A stretch of DNA of 64,000 nucleotides. Origin: Candidatus Saccharimonadota bacterium. GTDB taxonomy: Bacteria; Patescibacteriota; Saccharimonadia; Saccharimonadales; Saccharimonadaceae. Made by a program: the position numbers and the translations under genes. Where the stretch lies: the NCBI GenBank assembly GCA_009785325.1, contig WQWN01000001.1, positions 1 through 64,000 on the forward strand, read 5' to 3'. The notes beneath the pieces were generated by a model. That model saw only the letters and a list, made by a program, of their open reading frames with translations. It searched no databases and was not told the origin of the DNA. Shown piece by piece: positions 37,886 to 45,495 of this stretch (within the stretch, counting starts at the first letter, position 1; each line of letters begins with the position of its first letter).

Positions 37886-38884
37886 TTAACGCTGTAGAAA
37901 CTCGTCGAGCGTCAACCAGGATTCTACAAAATTTATATGTCGGGGTGGGTTGAAGTTATTGGGATTAACGAGGTCGCATACTACCCTCCCGTCATCTGAC
38001 GACGCGACGACGTCCACTAGCTCCCAAATAGAAACGTCGCCATCGTGCGCCCAGTGCCATGCACCGCCATTTCCCCATAAGTAGAGTCTATCTGGCGTGA
38101 CGAGAATATCTACATTGCCTAGTATGAGACCTATACCTTGGATGTAGTTAGTAGTAATCCTAGCCCTAGAATGTCCGTCGTTTGCTTGGATGCGAGATCG
38201 AATACTACCACCCGCGATAGGAGCTTGACAGTTGATCGGTCGACGAGCTTCAATAGCTTCAATAAGCTCTTCACTCGTGGAAGGAGGGGTGTTGATGTGT
38301 GGTGGAATTTGATCCTGAGAAGTAGGAGTATCAGGTGAAGGAATGAAAAGGTCAGGGTTAAAATCTGACTCGCGAGGATAGTCGGTGGTGTTTTCCTGAG
38401 AAGTATTGGCGAGATTAGTGTCGCCAGCAGTGCGACTGAGGAGTATGATGAAGAGTAGGAATATTGCGATACCGCCTCCGACCACGAGTAAAGTAACAGC
38501 TGCAATAATACCAATGATGAGACCTTTTTTTGAAAGCTTTGAAAGTGGGGATGACGCTGCGTTGCTCGAGTTAGAGATATGTGTTGAATTTCGAGCGGGC
38601 GTAGTAGTTACTGGCGGCGGGGCTGAAGGACTGAATGTAGGCGTGTCGGCCAAGGGAATTGCTGGTGTTTGCTCGGTATCAAAATCTATAGGGTCCGGCA
38701 TGATGAGATTGTCTGCTCGTGCTGGCGGACCGATTATAGTAGGAGTTGGATTAGGTGACAATTCTCCGGCAGATGGCTTCTGCTTTGGTTTAGAAGATTT
38801 GAAAGTATCAGCAAATTCTACGGAGGGCTCGATTCGCAAGCCTTTTATAGCTGGCGGCTTATTGGGCTGGTCGTCTGAGTCCAT
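37886..38884 (-). CDS. Proline-rich single-pass membrane protein, unknown
   Basis: The 332-residue product has a long Pro/Ser/Thr-rich cytoplasmic region (about 1-125), one membrane segment (about 127-152), an acidic Pro/Thr linker and a C-terminal domain (about 205-332; WGNGGAWHWAHDGDVSIWELVD) that should be outside. The layout resembles surface or secretion accessory proteins, but no family is recognised. TATAAT lies about 40 nt upstream and GGAG precedes the ATG. Confidence 0.65.
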   Translation of the reverse strand: MDSDDQPNKPPAIKGLRIEPSVEFADTFKSSKPKQKPSAGELSPNPTPTIIGPPARADNLIMPDPIDFDTEQTPAIPLADTPTFSPSAPPPVTTTPARNSTHISNSSNAASSPLSKLSKKGLIIGIIAAVTLLVVGGGIAIFLLFIILLSRTAGDTNLANTSQENTTDYPRESDFNPDLFIPSPDTPTSQDQIPPHINTPPSTSEELIEAIEARRPINCQAPIAGGSIRSRIQANDGHSRARITTNYIQGIGLILGNVDILVTPDRLYLWGNGGAWHWAHDGDVSIWELVDVVASSDDGRVVCDLVNPNNFNPPRHINFVESWLTLDEFLQR

Positions 38885-38954
38885 TTAATCTCCTGGTGTT
38901 TGTTTAGTGTGGCTTCTATGGATATTATATCATGAGCGCGTTTAGGATAGGTAG

Positions 38955-39503
38955 CTACTCGAGGCTTTCTTGGTATTTTGCCGAGAACCGCTTAGCGAGC
39001 TTAGTAAGTTTGGCAGATTGGTCGTGATAGAGCTGAGCGTTTTCGATGGGGGTGTTTTTGAGGGCACGGTAATTCCAGATAGATAGATCAGGGGCGTCGA
39101 ATGGCATGACTTGAAAATGGATATGATCAGGGACGGTAGCCTGAGCGGTCGCGCCGTCTTTTTGGATATATTGGACGCCTTTGATGCCGTGAACTTCGCG
39201 GATGAGTTTTTTAGCGAGATACATGAATTTGCGGATCGTTTCCCATTCTTCTAAAGTGAGGTCTTTGACGGAGCGGACGTGACGACGAGGGACGATGAGG
39301 ATCTGGCCGTCGATATAGGCATAGAGAGGAACGGTCATTACGATACCATTTTCTTCATGGAAGATGTATTTGTCGCGCATGTCGCAGAAACAGCATTTGC
39401 CGACAGTTTGCCAAATATTGTCATATTTACCAGTGATTCTGGCGTCGCGATACATGATTTGTTTTTCGGCTGCGGTGAGCTTTTTGTTTTTGGGTGTGGG
39501 CAT
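38955..39503 (-). CDS. HIT-family protein with HxHxQ motif
   Basis: The 182-residue product follows the HIT plan: a CCFCDMRDKYIFHEENG N-terminus with possible zinc ligands, YAYIDGQILIVPRRHV, and the active-site region VPDHIHFQVMP. Most HIT hydrolases have three His (HxHxH); here the third is Gln, as in GalT and Ap4A phosphorylase-type members, which transfer nucleotides rather than simply hydrolyse. It is cotranscribed with the nucleotidyltransferase gene 3 nt upstream. Confidence 0.85.
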   Translation of the reverse strand: MPTPKNKKLTAAEKQIMYRDARITGKYDNIWQTVGKCCFCDMRDKYIFHEENGIVMTVPLYAYIDGQILIVPRRHVRSVKDLTLEEWETIRKFMYLAKKLIREVHGIKGVQYIQKDGATAQATVPDHIHFQVMPFDAPDLSIWNYRALKNTPIENAQLYHDQSAKLTKLAKRFSAKYQESLE

Positions 39504-39506
39504 GGA

Positions 39507-40064
39507 TTATTCCTTGAGTGGCTCTTTGCGATACTGCATATAGTCCTTTAGTGTGTCTGAAAGTTGACCGCCGATAGCACGGGCGAGGATAGAAGAAGTT
39601 GAGATCTTTGATGACTGACGGTCAACGACGATAACTTCGCCGCCGTAACTAGTGACAGTCCTGTATTCTTTGGTGTTTTTGTAGTCTGAGGTCCAATCTT
39701 CTTTGACTGTGACGTAAGTGTCGGGTTTTAAGAGGCCGAGCGAGGGCTGGCAGGATGGCTCGGGGACGATAGTGACAAAATCAACGGAGCGAAGGAAAGT
39801 GAGAACCTCAGCGCGGATTTTTTCGCTGAGAATTGGCTTGTTTGGGCCTTTGACTTTTGAGATGGCGCGGTCTGCGACAACGCCGACTACTAGAATGTCT
39901 CCTAGAGCTTTTGCACGCTCAAGATAGCGGCATTGGCCCGGATGAACAAGATCCCAGCTGCCAGCAGTAAAGACGATTTTTTGACCTTTGGCGCGGATTT
40001 TTTCACCGAGTTCCATAAGGTCGCTCTGATCAATCAGTCGTTTTTTCCACGTCAAGCTGGACAT
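39507..40064 (-). CDS. Cytidylyltransferase-like nucleotidyltransferase, HxGQ variant
   Basis: The 185-residue protein resembles RfaE2/TagD-type nucleotidyltransferases: VFTAGSWDLVHPGQCRYLERAKALGD, ADRAISKVKGPNKPILSE and ISTSSI near the end. The family motif is HxGH; here it is HPGQ (His41-Gln44), so the second His is replaced by Gln. Reduced or altered activity is possible. It probably activates a sugar phosphate or alcohol phosphate with CTP or ATP. AGGAGG supports the ATG; HIT follows in the same operon. Confidence 0.8.
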   Translation of the reverse strand: MSSLTWKKRLIDQSDLMELGEKIRAKGQKIVFTAGSWDLVHPGQCRYLERAKALGDILVVGVVADRAISKVKGPNKPILSEKIRAEVLTFLRSVDFVTIVPEPSCQPSLGLLKPDTYVTVKEDWTSDYKNTKEYRTVTSYGGEVIVVDRQSSKISTSSILARAIGGQLSDTLKDYMQYRKEPLKE

Positions 40065-40129
40065 ACTTTTTACCTCCTAGTAGTACCTAGGGTTTATCGT
40101 AACATGGTTTGCAGTGAGGGGCAAGAATA

Positions 40130-41236
40130 TTATTTGGTGGTGATAACCTTGCGGGCAAGAAGGAGGTCGCGCGTGCGGAGGAAGTGGTGGTTTCGCGCAA
40201 GAGATTCGTAGGGGTTATGAGCGAGGAATTTATAGAAGTCGTGGATAAGAAAGTAGTTGACGAGTTGAGTAAAAAGTTTTGGATTTGGATGGATTTGAGA
40301 GCGGCCGCGCTTGTTGTAGCCGGAGTGGATGAGGTATTTGTGGATCTGTTGTTCGGTTTTATGAGCACAGTCGGCGAGAAGGAAGGCGTAGGTGCGGGCG
40401 AGGTCGAGGATAGGTGGACCGAGGGCGGATTTCTCGAAGTCGATGAGGCCTGTGAGCTGAATGTTACCGATAGACCAATTAGACGCTTCGGCACTACATT
40501 CGTCCCGTCGCCACTCCTCAAGCTCGTCGTCACGAGTTTCGTCGCTAAATACTCGCCGTCCTGCGTAATACGACGTGGCGAATTGTGTGTCGCGCGTCGA
40601 CGCTGACGAGATATTCATAAAAAGAACGTTGCCGCGAACGAGGTCGAGATGGATGGGCTGGGCGGGGAGTTTTGTGGTTTCGATGAGGGTTTTCTGGAGG
40701 GTAGGGAAGATTTTTAAGAGGACTTGGAGATGGAGTTTTATAGAGATAGCGGAGGTAACACCTGGGTCGGTGAAGTATTTTTGCATATAAGCGAGTTGGG
40801 TAATAAGTTCGTCGGTAGCGAGAGGGAGGTCGATGGTTCTTGTATCTTTCAGGGATAAGTGGAGGTCAGACATGGCTTGACCTAGGAGTTTGATATGTTT
40901 CATAGAGAACATCTCCCAGGCGATAGTGCGACCTGGAAGATAATGATAGAGGCGAGCGTAGGTGGTTTTGGATTTGGACCTGAGAGTGAGGGTGCGAGGA
41001 TCAGCGAGGTGACGGACTGGGAGGTTTTGGTCGTGAGCGATTTGCGCTAGATGGTCGGTGCGCTTAATGCGGGCGAGAATATCTGGCTCGGATTTATAGA
41101 AGATAAGATTGAGGTTTTGGTCGTCTGAGGTTTCAATGTGATAGGACTTGTTGCGGTAGCCTGTTTGGACGGGGTGGATTTTGAGCGGGGTGATGTCGTA
41201 GAAGGCGAGGGATTTTTGGATGGTTTCTGGAGTCAT
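40130..41236 (-). CDS. APH-family phosphotransferase
   Basis: The 368-residue kinase-like protein has the APH/choline-kinase core: VQTGYRNKSYHIET, the catalytic loop IHLDLVRGNVLF (HxDxxxxN complete) and IDFEKSALGPPILDLAR with the metal-binding Asp. It likely phosphorylates a small molecule such as homoserine or an amino alcohol. A Ser/Glu-rich insert of about 50 residues lies just after the catalytic loop. The start overlaps the folA stop in ATGA, so they form one operon. Confidence 0.82.
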   Translation of the reverse strand: MTPETIQKSLAFYDITPLKIHPVQTGYRNKSYHIETSDDQNLNLIFYKSEPDILARIKRTDHLAQIAHDQNLPVRHLADPRTLTLRSKSKTTYARLYHYLPGRTIAWEMFSMKHIKLLGQAMSDLHLSLKDTRTIDLPLATDELITQLAYMQKYFTDPGVTSAISIKLHLQVLLKIFPTLQKTLIETTKLPAQPIHLDLVRGNVLFMNISSASTRDTQFATSYYAGRRVFSDETRDDELEEWRRDECSAEASNWSIGNIQLTGLIDFEKSALGPPILDLARTYAFLLADCAHKTEQQIHKYLIHSGYNKRGRSQIHPNPKLFTQLVNYFLIHDFYKFLAHNPYESLARNHHFLRTRDLLLARKVITTK

Positions 41237-41727
41237 TTATTTACACGCTCGTAGATAGCAAAGGTGAGGTCGTGGGGATTTTTAGCGTCTTTTAGGTATT
41301 TGGTTGTGGAGATTTCGGCGAATTTATCTAGGTCAAACTCAGGGAAGAGGACGTCGCCGTCAATATCGGACTCGACCCAAGTGATATATAGTCGATCGAC
41401 AAGAGGAAGGAAAGTTTGATAAACCATACGACCGCCGATAATGAAAATGTCGTCGGACTTGGCGAGTGCGAGGGCTTCATCGAGAGAAGTGATGACGGTG
41501 ATCCTAGGGTCGTCGATCGGGATGTCGGAGAGAACGATATTTTTGCGATTAGGGAGAGGTTTGCCGAGATAACCAAGAATGGATTCGTAAGTGTTTTTAC
41601 CCATGAGTACGGTTTTTCCCGAAGTGGTTTCTTTGAAATATTTAAGGTCGGCAGGAAGATGCCATGGGAGTTCGTTGCCTTTGCCGATGACACTATTCCG
41701 GGCGATGGCAGTGATGATCGATAACAT
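41233..41727 (-). CDS. folA: Dihydrofolate reductase
   Basis: The 164-residue DHFR has MLSIITAIARNSVIGKGNELPWHLPADLKYFKETT, VLMGKNTYESI, KPLPNRKNIVLS and DIFIIGGRMVYQTFLPLVDRLYITWVE. It reduces the dihydrofolate made by ThyA. The start is ATG 41727: on the minus strand TACAAT (41739-41734, TGC before it) ends 6 nt upstream, a leaderless start. The frame is open further upstream, but that would cross the promoter. It heads the operon with the APH-family gene. Confidence 0.95.
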   Translation of the reverse strand: MLSIITAIARNSVIGKGNELPWHLPADLKYFKETTSGKTVLMGKNTYESILGYLGKPLPNRKNIVLSDIPIDDPRITVITSLDEALALAKSDDIFIIGGRMVYQTFLPLVDRLYITWVESDIDGDVLFPEFDLDKFAEISTTKYLKDAKNPHDLTFAIYERVNK

Positions 41728-41733
41728 AGAGAT

Positions 41734-41756
41734 ATTGTAGCATGACGTGATATAAT
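41734..41756. promoter_or_regulatory. Overlapping divergent promoters folA / DUF3152
   Basis: The minus-strand TACAAT (41739-41734) and the plus-strand TATAAT (41751-41756, TGA before it) are only 11 bases apart. Their extended -10 regions face away from each other, so polymerase can probably occupy only one at a time. Confidence 0.65.
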
Positions 41757-41767
41757 GAGGCGAAATT

Positions 41768-42565
41768 ATGAAATTTAATCGCAAGTTGAAAACAGGCGAA
41801 GGTAAAATGAAAAAGAAATTACTGATCGGGGCGGTGTGTTTAGTTTTGGTGCTGGCGATGGGCGGAGTAGCCTGGGCGGTGCTGAATAGCGACAGAGGGG
41901 AGTGGCGAGTGATTACCGGGGATTATGAAGAGAACTCTAGTGGTAGTAATAGTAGTCTAAGTGACGACGCAGAAGATGTACGGGGTGGAGGCGAGAATGG
42001 TAGCGGAGTTATTGATCAGCCCGAATCGCCGAACAATGAGGAGTCTACTGGAGTCGGGAATGAGGCGACAGTACCAGGGATGAGGAGATTTAGTTACTGT
42101 GTAGAAACTAGAGGGAGTGTTGCGAGTGACTTCGGGGAGTTTCGAATAATTTTAGACGAAACACTGAGAGACGAACGGGGCTGGCGACGAGCTGGCGCGG
42201 ATTTTGTGCAAGTAGAGAGCGGATGTGACTTTATTTTTGTGTTGAGCGAGGCGAGGTTATTACCTGAATTTTCTTTGGGATGTTCGGTAGATTGGAGTTG
42301 TAGAGTGGGTGACTGGGTGATCTTTAATGAGATGCGATGGAGAGAAGGTGTGGCGGCGTGGCTTGGTATGGGTGGGAATATGCTGGATTATCGGCGAATG
42401 GTGATAAATCACGAAGTAGGACACTGGCTGGGCTGGTTTGACAATGAACACGTATGTCAGGGAGCCGGACTACCTGCACCGCTGATGCAGCAACAGTCGA
42501 TGGACTTGCGAGGATGTGTGCCAAATCCGTGGCCGCTAGAAATCGAGTTGGAAATTAGACGATAA
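41768..42565 (+). CDS. Exported DUF3152 metzincin-like metalloprotease
   Basis: The 265-residue product has an N-terminal membrane segment (about 15-38), an Asn/Ser/Glu-rich linker (about 50-100) and a DUF3152 domain: FSYCVETRG, RDERGWRRAGADF, DWSCRVGDWVIFNEMRW, the zinc site INHEVGHWLGWFD (His215, Glu216, His219, Asp225) and MQQQS. The HExxHxxGxxD pattern is that of snapalysin-type metzincins. The family is best known from Actinobacteria, the usual hosts of Saccharibacteria. TATAAT is 11 nt before the ATG. A start at the internal Met of KMKKKLL is an alternative. Confidence 0.87.
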   Translation: MKFNRKLKTGEGKMKKKLLIGAVCLVLVLAMGGVAWAVLNSDRGEWRVITGDYEENSSGSNSSLSDDAEDVRGGGENGSGVIDQPESPNNEESTGVGNEATVPGMRRFSYCVETRGSVASDFGEFRIILDETLRDERGWRRAGADFVQVESGCDFIFVLSEARLLPEFSLGCSVDWSCRVGDWVIFNEMRWREGVAAWLGMGGNMLDYRRMVINHEVGHWLGWFDNEHVCQGAGLPAPLMQQQSMDLRGCVPNPWPLEIELEIRR

Positions 42566-42590
42566 ATAATCCCACTAACTGGTGCGGGGG

Positions 42591-42619
42591 TTGATTTTTA
42601 GGTGGTAGTGAGGTAGAAT
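42591..42619 (+). promoter_or_regulatory. rplJ-rplL promoter
   Basis: TTGATT (42591-42596), a 17-nt spacer and TAGAAT (42614-42619). Transcription should start near 42626, just before the L10 leader. Confidence 0.75.
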
Positions 42620-42627
42620 ATCGGGTA

Positions 42628-42690
42628 GTTACCAAAGACAGTGGCTGAGGAGAGAAATCGAATCTTAATTTGCTACCGAGGAAATCTTTT
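42628..42690 (+). promoter_or_regulatory. L10 ribosomal-protein leader
   Basis: The pair ACCAAAGACAGTGGCTGAGG ... GCTACCGAGG matches the conserved arms of the bacterial L10 leader (ACCGAAGACAG... and ...CUACCGAGG in Firmicutes). The L10(L12)4 complex binds this element to repress rplJ-rplL. It sits directly behind a good promoter. Confidence 0.75.
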
Positions 42691-42702
42691 GTTAGAGGTG
42701 AC

Positions 42703-42792
42703 ATGTCGTTTGTTTCTATAGACGGCAAAACATTAACAATTCGACCAATCAAACGTGTTTGCTGGCGAGAGAGACCTCGATGGCGAACATAA
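42703..42792 (+). CDS. Possible 29-residue leader ORF before rplJ
   Basis: ATG 42703, close behind GAGGTG, opens 29 codons that begin MSFVSIDGKTLTI and end in a very basic, Trp-containing tail (CWRERPRWRT). The stop is 24 nt before the rplJ ATG. It may be translated and affect the L10 leader, or may be chance. Confidence 0.25.
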   Translation: MSFVSIDGKTLTIRPIKRVCWRERPRWRT

Positions 42793-42816
42793 AATCAAAC
42801 TAAAGTAAGGAATTTT

Positions 42817-43341
42817 ATGGCAATTACACGCGATAAAAAACAGACTTTGGTTGCTGATATGACAGGGTTGATGAGTGAGGCAAAAATGACTGTTTTTGCC
42901 GCTTATCAAGGTTTGTCAGTCGCAGAAATGCAAGAACTGAGGCGAAGTGCACGTGAAGCTGGTGTGATAATTCGAGTTGTGAAAAACCGACTCGTGAAGG
43001 TCGCAATGAGCGGAATTGATATATATAAAGATCTCGACGTGAGTGCGCTAAGTGGGCAACTTTTGTACGCTGTTTCGACAGAGGATGAAGTAGCTCCAGC
43101 ACAGGTTTTGGATAAGTTTGCAAAGACACATCCAGCACTGGTACTTAAAGGTGGATTTAGCGCTGAAGGCGTAGTACTTAGCGAGGATGAAATTAAATCC
43201 CTCGCAGGACTGCCAAGCAAAAACCAGCTCATCGCAGAGGTGGTGGCGCAGCTACTCAGTCCAGTACACGACGTTACGAACGCGCTGTCTGGGAATTTGC
43301 ACGCACTACTCGACGGTGTTTCAGCGAAAGCAACCAATTAG
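42817..43341 (+). CDS. rplJ: 50S ribosomal protein uL10
   Basis: The 174-residue uL10 has the N-terminal rRNA-binding domain (MAITRDKKQTLVADMTGLMSEAKMTVFAAYQGLSVAEM, REAGVIIRVVKNRLVKVAM) and a C-terminal helix (NALSGNLHALLDGVSAKA) that anchors L7/L12 dimers. AAGGAA precedes the ATG. In most bacteria it follows rplA in one operon; here they are 11.8 kb apart, and rplJ has its own promoter with an L10 leader. Confidence 0.96.
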   Translation: MAITRDKKQTLVADMTGLMSEAKMTVFAAYQGLSVAEMQELRRSAREAGVIIRVVKNRLVKVAMSGIDIYKDLDVSALSGQLLYAVSTEDEVAPAQVLDKFAKTHPALVLKGGFSAEGVVLSEDEIKSLAGLPSKNQLIAEVVAQLLSPVHDVTNALSGNLHALLDGVSAKATN

Positions 43342-43394
43342 TTTTTCTAGGGTTTAGCTCTAGAGTTTAATTAGCAAAATTAGGAAGGAAAACC

Positions 43395-43778
43395 ATGGCA
43401 ACAGATATTAAGAAACTTGCAGAATCGTTGACGAAGTTGACTGTTCTCGAAGTGAATGAATTGAAGAATATTTTGAAAGATGAGTATGGAATTGAGCCTG
43501 CTGCAGCTGCTGTAGCAGTAGCTGGTCCTGCTGCTGGCGGTGAAGCTGCTGCGGCTGAGGAAAGCAAAAGTGAATTCACAGTAAACCTTAAGGATGCTGG
43601 CGCGCAGAAAATCGCAGTTATCAAGGCTGTGAAAGAAGCTACTGGTCTAGGTCTCGGTGAGGCGAAGGCTCTCGTAGACGGCGCTCCATCTGTAATTAAA
43701 GAAAAAGCTCCAAAGGAAGAGGCTGAAGCTATCAAGAAAGCCCTCGAGGAAGCTGGTGCGACTGTAGAGTTGGCGTAA
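43395..43778 (+). CDS. rplL: 50S ribosomal protein bL12 (L7/L12)
   Basis: The 127-residue bL12 has the N-terminal dimerisation domain ([27 protein letters not shown]), an Ala/Gly hinge (about 35-58) and the C-terminal factor-binding domain ([39 protein letters not shown]). It recruits translational GTPases to the ribosome stalk. AGGAAGG precedes the ATG, and an intrinsic terminator follows the stop. Confidence 0.98.
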   Translation: MATDIKKLAESLTKLTVLEVNELKNILKDEYGIEPAAAAVAVAGPAAGGEAAAAEESKSEFTVNLKDAGAQKIAVIKAVKEATGLGLGEAKALVDGAPSVIKEKAPKEEAEAIKKALEEAGATVELA

Positions 43779-43816
43779 GCTAGCTCAACGTGATTGGTCT
43801 GAATTGTTTAGTGAGG

Positions 43817-43846
43817 AGCGCTCCTGAATACAGGGCGCTTTTTGCT
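43817..43846 (+). terminator. Terminator after rplL
   Basis: AGCGCTCCTG pairs with CAGGGCGCT around AATA (one bulged base), followed by TTTTT. Confidence 0.85.
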
Positions 43847-43891
43847 TTTTGGACAAAAAGACAACAAAAGTTGCAGGATGTCTGTTATTTA

Positions 43892-43927
43892 TGTGGATAA
43901 ACTCGGTTGAGCGAAAAGTTTTCCACA
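43892..43927. promoter_or_regulatory. Inverted pair of DnaA-box-like sites
   Basis: TGTGGATAA (43892-43900) is an exact reverse-strand DnaA box; TTTTCCACA (43919-43927) differs from TTATCCACA at one base. The pair also forms an imperfect inverted repeat (TGTGGA-T-AAACT / AGTTTTCCACA). It lies 18 nt upstream of a TTGACA, so DnaA-controlled transcription is possible. There is no GC-skew switch here to suggest oriC. Confidence 0.45.
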
Positions 43928-43945
43928 AGTTAATGATTTTTGCAT

Positions 43946-43975
43946 TGACACAGGGTTATGGTGGTGATATATAAT
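43946..43975 (+). promoter_or_regulatory. Promoter of the unknown gene at 44016
   Basis: TTGACA (43945-43950) is followed by overlapping TATATA/TATAAT hexamers (43968-43975) at 17-19-nt spacing. An ATG at 43974 overlaps the -10 and cannot be the start. Confidence 0.6.
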
Positions 43976-44015
43976 GGGGGTAATCACTAAATCAAAAACA
44001 GACAAGGATGCGAGT

Positions 44016-44531
44016 ATGTCTGAATTATCCGACAAACAAATAAAGAGGTTAAAGACGCTAATAACAGAAGCAGAGGTTAATTTGGCTGCAGCTAAAGAAT
44101 TACTAATGAGTGTGATTGGCGACGAAGCTATAACTGTGCGACCAGGTCTGGACGGAGATATGGCGAGCGGAAAGGTAGTGGAAGGGGTATTTGATGGGCA
44201 GATCATGATCGGACCTGACGGAAAGAATTATCCAGTACCCGCAAACTACGCTAGTAAGTCGAAGTTGGTAGAAGGAGATATTCTAAAGCTGACGATCGCG
44301 GATGATGGTGGGTTTATTTATAAGCAAATCGGACCGACAGCGCGAAAGCAGATTATCGGAACGCTAGTGAATCATGACGGACAGTATTGCGTGGAGGCGA
44401 ACGGAAAAGAGTATAAGATTCTACTTGCTAGTGTAACTTACTTTAAGATTGCCACTGGAGATCAGGTGACAATTATCATACCTGAAGACAATCCCGATGC
44501 TACGTGGGCGGCGGTGGAGGCTTCGTTGTAA
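44016..44531 (+). CDS. Conserved-looking unknown protein downstream of rplL
   Basis: The 171-residue soluble product has an N-terminal helical part (MSELSDKQIKRLKTLITEAEVNLAAAKELL) and then two beta-rich repeats of similar feel (GVFDGQIMIGPDGKNYPVPANYASKSKLVEGDILKL and GTLVNHDGQYCVEANGKEYKILLASVTYFKIATGDQVTI), each perhaps a small OB- or SH3-like barrel. No known domain is recognised. ATG 44016 has AAGGA 7 nt upstream and lies downstream of the promoter. A terminator follows. Confidence 0.7.
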   Translation: MSELSDKQIKRLKTLITEAEVNLAAAKELLMSVIGDEAITVRPGLDGDMASGKVVEGVFDGQIMIGPDGKNYPVPANYASKSKLVEGDILKLTIADDGGFIYKQIGPTARKQIIGTLVNHDGQYCVEANGKEYKILLASVTYFKIATGDQVTIIIPEDNPDATWAAVEASL

Positions 44532-44551
44532 GAAGTCGAAATTTAGAGACT

Positions 44552-44581
44552 TAAAAAACCGCTCTACAAGGGGCGGTTTTT
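44552..44581 (+). terminator. Terminator
   Basis: AAAAAACCGCTC pairs with GGGGCGGTTTTT around a short loop, with the T-run ending at 44581. Confidence 0.85.
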
Positions 44582-44628
44582 AGATGGGTATGTTCGCTTT
44601 TTACTTGTTTCGTAGTAGTATTGGAAGT

Positions 44629-45492
44629 ATGAATATTTTGACATATTTTAGTTTTGATACGGAAGGGAAGCCGTATTTTATGGTGGTGGAGGATGGTGAA
44701 ATTGTGCGACGAGAATTGGTTTTTGGAGAGAATTTAACACTGGAATTTGACGTGACGAAGCGGTTTTGTACGGGGTGGCATGATATTGAAACGAAAGAGA
44801 ATTTCGTCTGTCCAGAAAATGCAGAAGTTGAAAAAAAGTACGAGCAGTGTAAAAAATGTATGGATCGAACAGGGTTTAATCCGGCATTTTACCATGCGGG
44901 TGAAGTTTCGGCACAGCAAGAATCCTACAATGCGCAGGCGCATGGGTTATATCTGGCTTATTTCAGTGATAAGTACGTGAAGGTGGGAATTTCGCGGGCT
45001 AGTCGAACACGACAGAGACTACTGGAGCAAGGAGCGCGGGCGGCGCTGGTGCTAGAGGAGTTTAAGTCGGCGAATGTGGCGAGACAATACGAAGCGAAGG
45101 TGGCAGATGTGGAGGGGGTCTTGGAGAATCTACAAGTTGCGAAGAAGATTGAATTATTAGAAGAGGCGTTTGATTTCGAGAAAGCGAAAGAGAAACTACT
45201 AGCAGACAAAATGAGAATCGAAGACTCTGTAGGGGTGAAGTTTGCGAGTGATGAGGTTTTAAGCTTGGATGAGTTTTATGGCGAAGCGGGGAATTTGAGA
45301 GGGCTGGTGGACATGGGCGAGCTGGGAGTGATTAGCGGGAATGTGGTAGCGTGCGTGGGGTCGGTTTTGATCGTGAAGAATGGAGATGACCTACTAGGAT
45401 TAGCTGTGAAGAAATTTTTAGGGTATGAAGTGAAAATTGGGACAGAAGTGCGAGACCTAGAACTACCCGCACAACAGGTTAGTTTGTTCTAA
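44629..45492 (+). CDS. DUF2797-family protein
   Basis: The 287-residue product has CTGWHD, a CKKC pair after two spaced Cys (possible zinc site, about 35-80) and a GIY-YIG-like stretch GLYLAYFSDKYVKVGISRASRTRQRLLEQGARAALVLEE (about 107-145). The C-terminal half is helical, then beta-rich. DUF2797 proteins are of unknown function and occur in Actinobacteria and CPR. ATG 44629 is preferred; a TAGTAT hexamer ends 7 nt before it. An upstream ATG at 44584 lies in the preceding terminator. Confidence 0.8.
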   Translation: MNILTYFSFDTEGKPYFMVVEDGEIVRRELVFGENLTLEFDVTKRFCTGWHDIETKENFVCPENAEVEKKYEQCKKCMDRTGFNPAFYHAGEVSAQQESYNAQAHGLYLAYFSDKYVKVGISRASRTRQRLLEQGARAALVLEEFKSANVARQYEAKVADVEGVLENLQVAKKIELLEEAFDFEKAKEKLLADKMRIEDSVGVKFASDEVLSLDEFYGEAGNLRGLVDMGELGVISGNVVACVGSVLIVKNGDDLLGLAVKKFLGYEVKIGTEVRDLELPAQQVSLF

Positions 45493-45495
45493 AAT

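Noticed and set aside
43892-43927. Replication origin suggested by two DnaA-box-like sites
   Set aside because: Only two boxes, no AT-rich unwinding region, no dnaA/dnaN, and G stays in excess over C on + on both sides, so there is no skew switch.
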